DNA from: an uncultured Geobacteraceae bacterium
GTDB taxonomy: Bacteria > Desulfobacterota > Desulfuromonadia > Geobacterales > Pseudopelobacteraceae
NCBI GenBank assembly: GCA_903876875.1
Contig: CAIRBT010000056.1
Location: 1-64,000 of the forward strand
Length of the DNA stretch: 64,000 nt
Reading direction: 5' to 3'
Shown here: in pieces, positions 7,803-16,758 of the stretch
Position numbering within the stretch: the first letter of the stretch is position 1
How the letters are laid out: each line of letters starts with the position of its first letter
The notes under the pieces: model-generated
Seen by the model: the letters and a program-made list of their open reading frames with translations, nothing else
Database searches by the model: none
Told to the model about the DNA's origin: nothing
Made by a program: the position numbers and the translations under genes

Positions 7803-7815
7803 GTATACAGTATAC
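7803..7815. promoter_or_regulatory. GTATAC palindrome in the stressosome operon promoter
   Basis: GTATAC-A-GTATAC is a perfect 13-bp palindrome about 24 bp upstream of the aptamer. It falls between the expected -35 and -10 region of the minus-strand transcript (a weak TTCAAT at 7796-7791 could be the -10). TGTATACA-type half-sites are bound by several GntR-family repressors, so a repressor site is plausible; no regulator gene is adjacent. Confidence 0.5.
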
Positions 7816-7820
7816 GACAT

Positions 7821-9095
7821 TCAATCGGCTTTGTCTGTAGTAAAAACATACCTTTCTCCAGATAGATACAGTTCCTGTGTCACTCCCTGATCCAGCACCC
7901 GCCCCACAATAGTTCCTTCGTCACCGCTACAATGCCCCACCACCTGAAAATCGGCCCGTTTTCCCCGTTCCAGCGTACCACACCGATCAGCAATACCCAA
8001 CGCCTCCGCCCCCCCCCTCGTCACCATGGCAAACAGAAGTGCATCCGACAACTCCCCACCATACACCTGGCGGGCAAAGCGCAGTTCATCCCACAGGGAA
8101 AGTGAGTTGTTACTGGCCAAAGAATCGGTTCCCAATGCCAGGGGCAGAGAATACTTTTTAAACAGCTCCACCGGAGCACGCCCCACATCGAGAATATCGT
8201 TACTGCGGGGACAGAGCACCACATGACTCCCCCGTGATGCAAGCAGCCGCACATCAGACTCGGTGACCTGTACGCAATGAATCGCCAGAGTTGACGGGGT
8301 CAACAGACCGTGACGATCCAGCAGTTCAGCGGCACTGCAGCCGACCCCCTTCCCCCGGTACCGTTCCCAGCCGACGAAGGGATAGAAGAGTTCCGCCAAT
8401 TCTCCGCTGCCATCACGGAGCAGTTCCACTTCGGCTCCTGATTCGGAGAGATGGATGGCAAGGGGGAGCCGATGGAGAGCGGCACGTTCCCGAATGGTCG
8501 GCAGGTGCCCCGCGGCAAGGGTATAGGGGGAGTGGGGTGACAGGCCGGAGAGGAGGGCTTCACGGCCACTCCCCTGGAGTGCCGCCCCCTCGGCTGCGGC
8601 AAGCTTACCGGCAAAGAACGTTTCCTCCTGCCCCAGCAGCTCCTGATAGAGCCGCCCCCCCAGGGGGGTGTGGTGATAGAGCGGGGTATGGAGCGGGTTG
8701 GTGACGATTTCGCCGATGGCGGTGGTGCCCGCCTCCAGACAGAGGCGAATCCCCTCCCGCACCGAAGGGGGGTAATCGGCGGCGGTCAGGCCACGGGATA
8801 TTTTAACCAGCTGAATAATCCAGTCGGAAAAGCGTCGGGGGTGGTAGTCAACAGCGGTACGGCTCCGCCAGGCCGGAAAGTGCGTCAGCTCAAGATGGGT
8901 ATGGGCATTGACAAACCCGGGGATCAACACGCACCCTGGATACTCGCAGACCTCGGCTGAGCTGTGGCGGCGTAAAGCCGCCAGGGTTCCGGTCTCCTTA
9001 ATGACACCATCACGAACGAGCAATGCCCCGCCGGCAAGGGGCGGGGCATTGGGATTAAGTAACCAGGAAGCAGCGTAGATGATATCTTCTGACAT
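7821..9095 (-). CDS. Amidohydrolase of the Atz/Trz/SAH-deaminase type
   Basis: 424-aa metal-dependent hydrolase with the aminohydrolase barrel. The metal and substrate motifs are present in order: PGFVNAHTHLELTH, AIHLSESGAEVE, LAIHCVQVT and LGTDSLASNNSLSLWDE. Family members deaminate or dechlorinate purine-like rings; candidates are S-adenosylhomocysteine/methylthioadenosine deaminase, or aminodeoxyfutalosine deaminase of menaquinone synthesis. A UbiD-family decarboxylase elsewhere in the window is compatible with the latter but does not prove it. The gene starts 23 bp after lon and probably shares its transcript. Confidence 0.88.
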   Translation of the reverse strand: MSEDIIYAASWLLNPNAPPLAGGALLVRDGVIKETGTLAALRRHSSAEVCEYPGCVLIPGFVNAHTHLELTHFPAWRSRTAVDYHPRRFSDWIIQLVKISRGLTAADYPPSVREGIRLCLEAGTTAIGEIVTNPLHTPLYHHTPLGGRLYQELLGQEETFFAGKLAAAEGAALQGSGREALLSGLSPHSPYTLAAGHLPTIRERAALHRLPLAIHLSESGAEVELLRDGSGELAELFYPFVGWERYRGKGVGCSAAELLDRHGLLTPSTLAIHCVQVTESDVRLLASRGSHVVLCPRSNDILDVGRAPVELFKKYSLPLALGTDSLASNNSLSLWDELRFARQVYGGELSDALLFAMVTRGGAEALGIADRCGTLERGKRADFQVVGHCSGDEGTIVGRVLDQGVTQELYLSGERYVFTTDKAD

Positions 9096-9118
9096 ACATC
9101 ACCTCAATTCGGTTTTAT

Positions 9119-11578
9119 TCAGACGGCAGCGGCTGACCGACGACGCGTTTTAACCAGGGGTACTACCGAAGTGGCCTCCCCTGTTCCCGCCTGTTCTGCT
9201 TCGGCCACCGGCGGTGTGGGTGGATAACTTTCCAGAGCCAGAGCCAGTGCCTCTTCAACTTCGGACACCGCAATTATCTTCACTTTTTTGAGGATTTCCG
9301 GCGGAATATCCTCCAGATCCTTCTTGTTCTGTTCCGGGATAATCACCAGCTTCATATGGGAGCGCACCGCCGCCAGGATTTTTTCTTTCAAACCACCGAT
9401 GGGGAGCACCTTGCCCCGCAGGGTCACCTCACCGGTCATGGCCACATCCTTTTTCACCGGTATGCGGCAGAATATGGAGACCAGTGCCACCGTCATGGCC
9501 ACACCGGCCGACGGGCCATCCTTCGGAATGGCTCCGGCAGGCACATGGACATGGATCTCGTTATCCTGAAACAGTGCCGGCTTCAAATGAAGTGCTGCCC
9601 CATGGGCCCGGATATAGGAATGGGCCGCCTGCACCGACTCCTTCATCACATCCCCCAGTTGGCCGGTCAGGGTCAACGCCGGTTTACCGGCCATGAGACT
9701 GGCCTCAATATGGAGGATCTCCCCCCCCACCGGTGTCCAGGCAAGGCCATTGACCACACCGATTTCGTTGTGATCAAGATCTTCCTCACGGACGAACTTC
9801 GGTGCCCCCAGATAGGTGTGGAGGGTTTTGGCAGTCACCTTGACCAGAGTACCATTCCCCTCGGCCACCTTGCGTGCCACTTTGCGGCAGACCTTACCGA
9901 TTTCCCGCTCCAGGTTACGGAGACCGGCTTCACGGGTATAGCTGGTAATCAGCTCTTTCAGTGAGCCATCGTCAAAACTGATATGCTTGGCCTTCAGACC
10001 GTTTTCCTTGATCTGACGCGGCACCAGATACCGTTTGGCAATCTCCAGCTTTTCCTCTTCCGTATAACCGGCCAGATTGATGACCTCCATGCGGTCCCGC
10101 AGTGCCGAGGGGATCGGATCCATCTGGTTGGCGGTGGCGACGAACATGACGTTGGAAAGGTCAAAGGGCTGATTGATGTAATGGTCCGAGAAAGAGTTAT
10201 TCTGCTCCGGGTCCAGCACCTCCAGCAGGGCCGACGACGGGTCCCCCTTGTAGTCATAGCCAAGCTTATCCAGCTCGTCCAGCATGAAGACCGGGTTGTT
10301 GGCCCCCGCCTGCTTCAGCCCCTGCAGAATACGCCCCGGCAGGGCGCCGATATAGGTACGACGATGCCCCCTGATTTCCGCTTCATCCCGCACCCCCCCC
10401 AGGGAGATACGGACGAATTTACGGTTCATGGCACGGGCAATTGACTTGCCCAGGGAGGTTTTCCCCACACCGGGAGGCCCGACAAAGCAGAGGATCGGCC
10501 CCTTCATCTTTTTCTTCAGCTTGCGTACCGCCAGAAATTCCAGGATACGTTCCTTGATTTTATCCAGATAAAAATGGTCATCGTCGAGAATTTTCTTAGC
10601 TCTGACAATGTCCAGACTGTCCCGGGTGGCCTTACTCCAGGGGAGTTCCACCATCCAGTCCAGATAGGTTCTGACGATACTCGCCTCACCGGCATCGGGA
10701 TGCATATTTTCCAGGCGTCCTAACTGTTTCAAGGCCTCTTTCTTGACCGTCTCCGGCATCTTGGCCGCCTCGATGGCCGTGCGAATTTCGGCAAGTTCCT
10801 CTTTCCCCTCGTTATCGCCCAGTTCGCTCTGAATCGCCTTCATCTGCTCCCGCAGATAATATTCCTTATGGCTTTTCCCCATCTCTTCACGGGCAGCGTT
10901 CTGGATTTTTGCCTGAACGCTCAGCAGCTCCACCTCACGGTTGAGAAACTCATTGATCTTGGTCAGCCGGGCGATCGGATCATTCAGCTCAAGGAGTGCC
11001 TGGGCATCGACAACTTTCAGCCCCAGATTGCTGGAAATCAGATCGGCCATACTGCCGGCATCCTGAATATTGTCAAGAATTACCATCACCTCGGGGGAAA
11101 CCTGTTTGCCCAGTTCCATCACCTTGGTCAACTGTTCCCGCACGGTACGGATCAAGGCTTCGGACTCCAAAGCATCGATCACCGGTACCGTATCATGCTG
11201 CCGCTCAACCCGCACCAGGTAGAACGGTTTGTCCGAGACAAACTCAGTGATCCGAGCCTTGGCCAGCCCCTGTACGAGGATTTTCACCCGGCCATCGGGG
11301 AGCTTAAGCATCCGCATGATCATGGCCACGGTGCCGAATTCATAGATCTTATCGGCCGGTGGATCCTCGTCACCCACATCATGCTGGGTTGCCAGCAGAA
11401 TCATCCGGTCGCCGGCCAGTGCGTTGTCCACCGCCTGCACCGACATTTCCCGCCCGACGAAGAGCGGAATTATCATAAAAGGATAGACCACCACATCCCG
11501 TATGGGGAGCAGCGGTAAGAGCTCCGGAATCTTCAGCTCTTCCGAATTTTGTTCAACGTCAGTTTCAGTCTCCATCAA
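9119..11578 (-). CDS. lon: ATP-dependent protease Lon
   Basis: 819-aa cytoplasmic AAA+ serine protease that degrades misfolded and regulatory proteins. The LON substrate-binding domain starts near PELLPLLPIRDVVVYPFM. The AAA+ domain has Walker A GPPGVGKTSLGKS, Walker B VFMLDELDKLG and sensor residues. The C-terminal protease domain carries the catalytic serine in KDGPSAGVAM and the lysine in GGLKEKILAA. A C-terminal tail of about 40 residues is low in complexity. The start overlaps the end of the small heat shock protein gene by 14 bp, forming a chaperone-protease operon. Confidence 0.97.
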   Translation of the reverse strand: MMETETDVEQNSEELKIPELLPLLPIRDVVVYPFMIIPLFVGREMSVQAVDNALAGDRMILLATQHDVGDEDPPADKIYEFGTVAMIMRMLKLPDGRVKILVQGLAKARITEFVSDKPFYLVRVERQHDTVPVIDALESEALIRTVREQLTKVMELGKQVSPEVMVILDNIQDAGSMADLISSNLGLKVVDAQALLELNDPIARLTKINEFLNREVELLSVQAKIQNAAREEMGKSHKEYYLREQMKAIQSELGDNEGKEELAEIRTAIEAAKMPETVKKEALKQLGRLENMHPDAGEASIVRTYLDWMVELPWSKATRDSLDIVRAKKILDDDHFYLDKIKERILEFLAVRKLKKKMKGPILCFVGPPGVGKTSLGKSIARAMNRKFVRISLGGVRDEAEIRGHRRTYIGALPGRILQGLKQAGANNPVFMLDELDKLGYDYKGDPSSALLEVLDPEQNNSFSDHYINQPFDLSNVMFVATANQMDPIPSALRDRMEVINLAGYTEEEKLEIAKRYLVPRQIKENGLKAKHISFDDGSLKELITSYTREAGLRNLEREIGKVCRKVARKVAEGNGTLVKVTAKTLHTYLGAPKFVREEDLDHNEIGVVNGLAWTPVGGEILHIEASLMAGKPALTLTGQLGDVMKESVQAAHSYIRAHGAALHLKPALFQDNEIHVHVPAGAIPKDGPSAGVAMTVALVSIFCRIPVKKDVAMTGEVTLRGKVLPIGGLKEKILAAVRSHMKLVIIPEQNKKDLEDIPPEILKKVKIIAVSEVEEALALALESYPPTPPVAEAEQAGTGEATSVVPLVKTRRRSAAAV

Positions 11579-12008
11579 TCACTATCTCCTTAATCGGCAC
11601 CACACGCTCACCACATTTTGGGCAGACCACCCGTAACACGCCACGACGATACTCGGCCCGGATTGAGCCAACATCGACGTTAACCGGGATCTGTACCGCA
11701 TGGTGCAAATGACCGTGCCTCCGTTCTACACAGATAAATTTCCCTTCATTTGTTTCCCGCGGTTTCCATGCTTCAAGAATCAGCGTCAAGCTGGCCAATT
11801 TCAGGGTAATATCCCCCAGAGCACAGCCGGGCAGATCAAATTCGATCACCACATCCTGTCCGGTTTCGTACATATCCATCTTCGGCCGGGTTTCATTGTC
11901 TTCAAAGAGATCCCGCAACTCCAGTGCATGCAGCAGGTTACGCATTTCGCTGACATGACGGGTATAAATTTCCTGGGTAAATGGTTTCCTGCCTGAATAT
12001 CGTGACAT
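11565..12008 (-). CDS. Small heat shock protein, Hsp20/alpha-crystallin family
   Basis: 147-aa holdase chaperone that binds unfolding proteins without ATP. The alpha-crystallin domain runs from about MDMYETGQDVVIEFDLPG to RRGVLRVVCPK, which contains the family GVL motif. The ORF track begins at a TTG (12026); the ATG at 12008 (MSRYSGRKPF) has AGGTG at good spacing and is preferred. Lon follows with a 14-bp overlap, linking holding and degradation of damaged protein. A TTGACT-N17-TACCTT promoter lies about 55 bp upstream. Confidence 0.9.
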   Translation of the reverse strand: MSRYSGRKPFTQEIYTRHVSEMRNLLHALELRDLFEDNETRPKMDMYETGQDVVIEFDLPGCALGDITLKLASLTLILEAWKPRETNEGKFICVERRHGHLHHAVQIPVNVDVGSIRAEYRRGVLRVVCPKCGERVVPIKEIVIDGD

Positions 12009-12063
12009 AGGGCACCTGGATGGCAATAATCCGCTACAAAAGTCATCTGAACATGTTCACACG

Positions 12064-12092
12064 AAGGTAATCATTCCACCGGGTAAAGTCAA
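12064..12092 (-). promoter_or_regulatory. Putative hsp20-lon promoter
   Basis: On the minus strand TTGACT (12092-12087) and TACCTT (12069-12064) are 17 bp apart. The -35 lies in TTGACTTTACCC, which occurs again in inverted orientation as the -35 of the divergent speA promoter. Confidence 0.5.
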
Positions 12093-12140
12093 GGCAGACA
12101 TTCCTCCGATGATGTATTCAGCGACATACCGAATAAAAAT

Positions 12141-12169
12141 TTGACTTTACCCCTTGTATGCAATAAATA
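12141..12169 (+). promoter_or_regulatory. Putative speA promoter
   Basis: TTGACT and TAAATA are separated by exactly 17 bp. The predicted transcript start near 12176 lies downstream of the ORF-track start at 12154, which supports the speA start at 12214. Confidence 0.65.
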
Positions 12170-12213
12170 AGGATGTTTGTTTACACGCGACTAATCGGGA
12201 CACGGGAGCAGAT

Positions 12214-14121
12214 ATGGAAAAATGGGGCATCGCTGATTCTGCCAAAATATATAACATAGACAACTGGGGTGCGGACCTTTTTTCCATCAACAAAAAAGGC
12301 AATATCTGCGTCCATCCATCGTCAAACTCCAAGCATTCCATCGACCTGCGGGAACTGGTGGATGACCTTATCAAGCGGAAAATCAAGCCGCCGATCCTGC
12401 TCCGTTTCATGGACGTGTTGCAGGGGCGCATCGCCTCCATCAACCGGGTTTTCAGAAGTGCCATTCAGGAGAACGAATACCCGGCCAAATATCAAACCTT
12501 CTATCCGATCAAGGTCAACCAGCAGCGCCAGGTGGTGGAAGCCATCGCCGGTTATGGAAAACGCTACAACATCGGCCTTGAGGTCGGCTCCAAACCGGAG
12601 CTGGTGGCCGGCATCTCCATCTCCAGCGGCAACAATCTGCCGATTATCTGTAACGGCTACAAGGACGCCGAATACATCGAAACCGTTCTCTACGCCACCA
12701 AGATCGGCTTTGACATCACCCTGGTGGTCGAAAAGCTGTTCGAGCTGGAAAAGATCATCGAGATTTCCAAAAAAACCGGCATCACCCCCAAACTGGGAAT
12801 CAGGGTCAAACTCTCCTCCAAAGGGACCGGCAAATGGGCCACCTCCGGGGGGGAGGATGCCAAATTCGGCCTCCGGATGTCGGAAATCATCGCCGCCATC
12901 AGCATGCTCAACGAGCAGGGGATGCTGGACTCGGTCAAACTGCTCCACTCCCACATCGGCAGCCAGATCACCAAGATCGACAAGATCAAGACCGCCCTCA
13001 TCGAGGTGGCGCGGGTCTACACAGAGATGCGCAAACTGGGGGTCGGCATCGAATATCTGGACATCGGCGGCGGTCTGGGGGTCGATTACGACGGCTCAAA
13101 ATCCAGCTATTTTTCCAGTGTCAACTACACCATTGAAGAATATGCCAATGACGTCATCTACCAGATCAAGAATATCTGCGATGAGGCCGGGGTCGCCTGC
13201 CCCAACATCATATCCGAATCGGGGCGGGCCACGGTTGCCCACTATTCGGTACTGGTGACCAACGTCCTCAACACCAACACCCAGCATCTGATGCCCGATT
13301 TTGAAGAGATCCTCAGCCAGTCGGAGAAGGTGGCACCGACCGTCAAAAAGCTGACCGACATCTATAAAAGTATCGATCGCTACTCCCTGCGGGAGGATTA
13401 CCACGATACCCTGCAGCTGATTAACGAGGCGGTCAGTCTCTTTAATCTGGGGTATCTGACCCTTAATGACCGTGCCATCGCCGAATGGCTCTATTCGAAG
13501 ATCATCAAAAAGATCAACAGCATTGTCGAAAAGATCAAGCCGATCCCCGAAGAGCTGCAAAACTTCCAGCTCTCCATGCGCCAGACCTATTTTGCCAACT
13601 TTTCGCTATTCCAGTCCATTCCGGACTCCTGGGCCATTGACCAGCTGTTCCCCATCGTGCCGCTGCAGCGGCTCAATCACCGCCCCGATGTCATGGCCTC
13701 CATTGCCGACATCACCTGCGATTCGGACGGTGAGATCACCAGCTTCGTCGGCGAACAGGGGCGGGCCAAATATCTGCCGCTCCACAAGATTCGCAAGGAT
13801 GAGGATTACTACATCGGTTTCTTCCTCATCGGTGCTTATCAGGAAATCCTGGGGGATCTCCATAACCTGTTCGGCGACACCAACGCTGTCCATATCACCT
13901 TTAACAAGAAAACCGGCTACATGATCGACACCGTCATCAACGGCGACGCCACCTGGGAAACCCTCAAGTACGTTCAGTACAAAGGGCCGGAGATCCTCAA
14001 ACGGGTCCGGGACAACCTGGAGAAAAGTGTGGTGATGAAGAAGATTTCCATCGAAGAGAGCAGTCATTTCATCGAACTGCTGGACCGAACATTGTTGGGC
14101 TATACTTATCTGGGGGAATAA
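12214..14121 (+). CDS. speA: Biosynthetic arginine decarboxylase
   Basis: 635-aa PLP enzyme that converts arginine to agmatine, the entry to polyamine synthesis. The PLP lysine lies in YPIKVNQQRQVV; GLEVGSKPEL, LHSHIGSQ, DIGGGLGVDYDG and ISESGRATVAHY are typical of the alanine-racemase-fold decarboxylases, and the length is normal for SpeA. The start at 12214 (MEKWGIADS, with GGGAGC upstream) replaces the ORF-track start, which lies upstream of the promoter -10. It heads an operon with carboxynorspermidine synthase (4-bp gap) and nspC. No agmatinase or agmatine deiminase is present in the window. Confidence 0.96.
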   Translation: MEKWGIADSAKIYNIDNWGADLFSINKKGNICVHPSSNSKHSIDLRELVDDLIKRKIKPPILLRFMDVLQGRIASINRVFRSAIQENEYPAKYQTFYPIKVNQQRQVVEAIAGYGKRYNIGLEVGSKPELVAGISISSGNNLPIICNGYKDAEYIETVLYATKIGFDITLVVEKLFELEKIIEISKKTGITPKLGIRVKLSSKGTGKWATSGGEDAKFGLRMSEIIAAISMLNEQGMLDSVKLLHSHIGSQITKIDKIKTALIEVARVYTEMRKLGVGIEYLDIGGGLGVDYDGSKSSYFSSVNYTIEEYANDVIYQIKNICDEAGVACPNIISESGRATVAHYSVLVTNVLNTNTQHLMPDFEEILSQSEKVAPTVKKLTDIYKSIDRYSLREDYHDTLQLINEAVSLFNLGYLTLNDRAIAEWLYSKIIKKINSIVEKIKPIPEELQNFQLSMRQTYFANFSLFQSIPDSWAIDQLFPIVPLQRLNHRPDVMASIADITCDSDGEITSFVGEQGRAKYLPLHKIRKDEDYYIGFFLIGAYQEILGDLHNLFGDTNAVHITFNKKTGYMIDTVINGDATWETLKYVQYKGPEILKRVRDNLEKSVVMKKISIEESSHFIELLDRTLLGYTYLGE

Positions 14122-14125
14122 ATCT

Positions 14126-15322
14126 ATGAGCAAAGTTCTTATCATCGGAGCCGGCGGTGTCGGCCAGGTCGTTACCCACAAATGCGCCCAGCGGCGTGAC
14201 ATATTCACTGAAATTACTCTGGCATCCCGCACCAAGTCCAAATGCGACGCCATTGCCGCCCAACTGGGCAATAGCATCAACACCGCCCGGGTCGACGCCG
14301 ACAATGTGCCCGAACTGGTGGCCCTGATCAAGGAACTGCAGCCGAAACTGGTCATCAACGTGGCACTCCCCTATCAGGATCTGACCATCATGGACGCCTG
14401 CCTGGAAACCGGTGTTGACTATCTGGATACGGCCAACTATGAGCCGCTCGACACCGCGAAATTCGAATATTCCTGGCAGTGGGCCTATCAGGAACGCTTC
14501 AAGGAAAAGGGCTTGATGGCACTGCTCGGTTCCGGCTTCGATCCGGGGGTCACCAATGTCTACACCGCCCTGGCGGCCAAAAACTATCTGGACGTGGTGG
14601 AAGAGCTGGATATCATCGACGCCAACGCCGGCAGCCATGGCCAGCCCTTTGCCACCAACTTCAACCCGGAGATCAATATCCGTGAAGTGACCGCCACCTG
14701 TCGCCACTGGGAAAACGACAGCTTCGTCGAGTCGGCCCCCCTCTCCACCAAGCGGCAGTTTGACTTCCCGGAAGGGATCGGCCCCATGAACGTCTATCGC
14801 CTCTACCATGAGGAGATGGAATCACTGGTCAAACATATCCCGACCATTAAAAAAGCCCAGTTCTGGATGACCTTCTCCGACAATTACCTGAAGCATCTGG
14901 AAGTATTGCAGAATGTCGGCATGACCCGCATTGACGAGGTTGAATTCAACGGTCAGAAGATCGTGCCGATCCAGTTTTTGAAAGCATTGCTCCCCGATCC
15001 CGGCTCCCTGGGCCCCCTGACCAAGGGAAAAACCTGCATCGGCGTCATCGCCCGGGGTATCAAGGATGGCCAGCGGAAACAGGTCTATATCTATAACATC
15101 TGCGACCATGAAGCCTGCTACCGGGAAGTGCAGTCACAGGCCATCAGCTACACCACCGGCGTGCCTGCCGTAGTCGGTGCCATCATGATGCTGACCGGAA
15201 AATGGCGCGGCGCCGGGGTCTACAATATGGAACAGTTCGATCCGGAACCGTTTCTTGAGGTGCTGACCCCCATGGGGCTGCCAACCGTGGTAGTTGACGG
15301 CGGCAGCTGGCCCGAACTGTAA
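14126..15322 (+). CDS. Carboxynorspermidine/carboxyspermidine synthase (saccharopine dehydrogenase-like)
   Basis: 398-aa NAD(P)H-dependent reductase. The Rossmann motif VLIIGAGGVGQVV is at the N-terminus, followed by the saccharopine dehydrogenase C-terminal fold with GSGFDPGVTNVY and DANAGSHGQPFATN. Saccharopine dehydrogenase homologues located between speA and nspC condense aspartate semialdehyde with a diamine, giving the carboxylated triamine that NspC then decarboxylates (established for Vibrio and Campylobacter). This context makes a polyamine role far more likely than lysine metabolism. It starts 4 bp after speA. Confidence 0.93.
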   Translation: MSKVLIIGAGGVGQVVTHKCAQRRDIFTEITLASRTKSKCDAIAAQLGNSINTARVDADNVPELVALIKELQPKLVINVALPYQDLTIMDACLETGVDYLDTANYEPLDTAKFEYSWQWAYQERFKEKGLMALLGSGFDPGVTNVYTALAAKNYLDVVEELDIIDANAGSHGQPFATNFNPEINIREVTATCRHWENDSFVESAPLSTKRQFDFPEGIGPMNVYRLYHEEMESLVKHIPTIKKAQFWMTFSDNYLKHLEVLQNVGMTRIDEVEFNGQKIVPIQFLKALLPDPGSLGPLTKGKTCIGVIARGIKDGQRKQVYIYNICDHEACYREVQSQAISYTTGVPAVVGAIMMLTGKWRGAGVYNMEQFDPEPFLEVLTPMGLPTVVVDGGSWPEL

Positions 15323-15337
15323 CCGTCAGGGGACACC

Positions 15338-16492
15338 ATGATCGGCATTGACATCGAAAAGATCCTCCAGCTCGCCCCCTCCCCCGCCTATGTGATGGAT
15401 CTGGGGCGACTGCGCCATAACCTGGCCATTCTCGATCAGGTGCAGCAGCGGAGCGGTGCCAAAATTCTGCTGGCCATGAAGGCTTTTTCCATGTGGAGCC
15501 TCTTTCCGCTCATCAGCCAGACTCTCCAGGGGGTCTGCGCCAGCTCCCCCTGGGAGGCCGAACTGGGGCGCAAAGAGTTTGGCCGGGAGGTACACTCCTT
15601 TGCCGCCGCCTTCAAAGAGAGCGATGTCATCAAACTGCTCCCCATTTCCAACCATCTGGTATTCAACTCCTTTAGCCAGCTGGAGCGGTTCCGCCACCTC
15701 TGGGAACCCTACGCCGGAAGCGTCTCCATCGGGCTCAGAGTCAACCCGGAACACTCCGAAGGGCATACCGAGCTGTATGACCCCTGTGCCGCCAACTCCC
15801 GCCTCGGCATCCCTCGGCGGGAATTTGAGGGACGCTCCCTCGCAGGGGTGGAAGGGCTCCATTTCCACACCCTCTGCGAACAGCTTTTCGAACCGCTGGA
15901 ACGGACGGCACGGGCCTTTGAAGAAAAATTCGGTGAATTTCTCCCCCGCATGAAATGGCTCAATCTGGGGGGGGGACACCATATCACCCGTGACGGGTAT
16001 GACCTGGACGGTCTGGTGAAACTGGTGACCTATTTCCGGGAGAAATACGATCTGGAAGTCTATCTGGAGCCGGGGGAAGCCATCGCCATCGGCACCGGCA
16101 TTCTGGCCAGCGAAGTGCTCGACGTGGTCAGCAACGGTATGGATATCGCCATACTGGACGTCTCCGCCACCTGCCACATGCCGGACATTCTGGAAATGCC
16201 CTATCGTCCCGGCATTAAAGGGGGGTTTGATGCCGGAGAAAAACCGTACACTTACCGACTGGCCGGGCCATCATGTCTGGCGGGAGATGTCATCGGCGAC
16301 TGGTCGTTTGAAAAACCGCTCACGCCGGGCGACCGGCTGGCTTTTCTGGACATGTCCCACTACACCATGGTCAAGACAACCACCTTCAACGGCATTCAAC
16401 ACCCCCATATCTGCACCTACGAACCGGACAGCAACGAACTGACGGTGGTGCGCAGTTTCGGGTATGACGATTTCAAACAACGGCTTTCATAG
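15338..16492 (+). CDS. nspC: Carboxynorspermidine decarboxylase
   Basis: 384-aa PLP-dependent decarboxylase of the alanine-racemase fold that removes CO2 from carboxy(nor)spermidine to give spermidine or norspermidine. The PLP lysine is in ILLAMKAFSMWSLFP; LNLGGGHHITRDGYD, YLEPGEAIAIGTG and the CHMPDILEMPYRPG motif define the NspC branch. It is the third gene of the polyamine operon, 15 bp after the synthase. Whether the product is spermidine or norspermidine cannot be read from the sequence. Confidence 0.95.
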   Translation: MIGIDIEKILQLAPSPAYVMDLGRLRHNLAILDQVQQRSGAKILLAMKAFSMWSLFPLISQTLQGVCASSPWEAELGRKEFGREVHSFAAAFKESDVIKLLPISNHLVFNSFSQLERFRHLWEPYAGSVSIGLRVNPEHSEGHTELYDPCAANSRLGIPRREFEGRSLAGVEGLHFHTLCEQLFEPLERTARAFEEKFGEFLPRMKWLNLGGGHHITRDGYDLDGLVKLVTYFREKYDLEVYLEPGEAIAIGTGILASEVLDVVSNGMDIAILDVSATCHMPDILEMPYRPGIKGGFDAGEKPYTYRLAGPSCLAGDVIGDWSFEKPLTPGDRLAFLDMSHYTMVKTTTFNGIQHPHICTYEPDSNELTVVRSFGYDDFKQRLS

Positions 16493-16509
16493 CCAAGGAG
16501 TAGATAGCT

Positions 16510-16719
16510 ATGGCACTCGACACACGCATCTGGATGACCGGCGCACTGGACTGGTTCGCCATTATTGACGACGAAGAGGTATTCCTCGGTCGCCGTGAAG
16601 TACCGACCCCCCTGGATGAGGGGGATGCCTGGACCAATGAATATGGTGATATGTTCAAGGTAATCGACGCGGAAATCAGGAAAGTCGGCACCACCGAACC
16701 CCCGAAAAAATACTGGTAA
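16510..16719 (+). CDS. Small conserved-looking protein of unknown function
   Basis: 69 aa with AAGGAG upstream of the ATG, 17 bp after nspC, so it is probably the fourth gene of the polyamine operon. It is rich in acidic and aromatic residues (WMTGALDWFAIIDDEEVFLGRRE), with no membrane segment, no cysteines and no motif I recognise. It may be a small soluble beta-strand protein. Its position suggests a link to polyamine metabolism or to priA downstream, but no function can be assigned. Confidence 0.75.
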   Translation: MALDTRIWMTGALDWFAIIDDEEVFLGRREVPTPLDEGDAWTNEYGDMFKVIDAEIRKVGTTEPPKKYW

Positions 16720-16758
16720 CCGGGAGATGCCCTCCCCTCTCCTGCCGCACCGTTATCC

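Noticed and set aside
12269-13258. 329-aa ORF in another frame of speA
   Set aside because: Ser/Pro/Arg-rich frame-shadow of the arginine decarboxylase gene; no domain and no ribosome-binding site.
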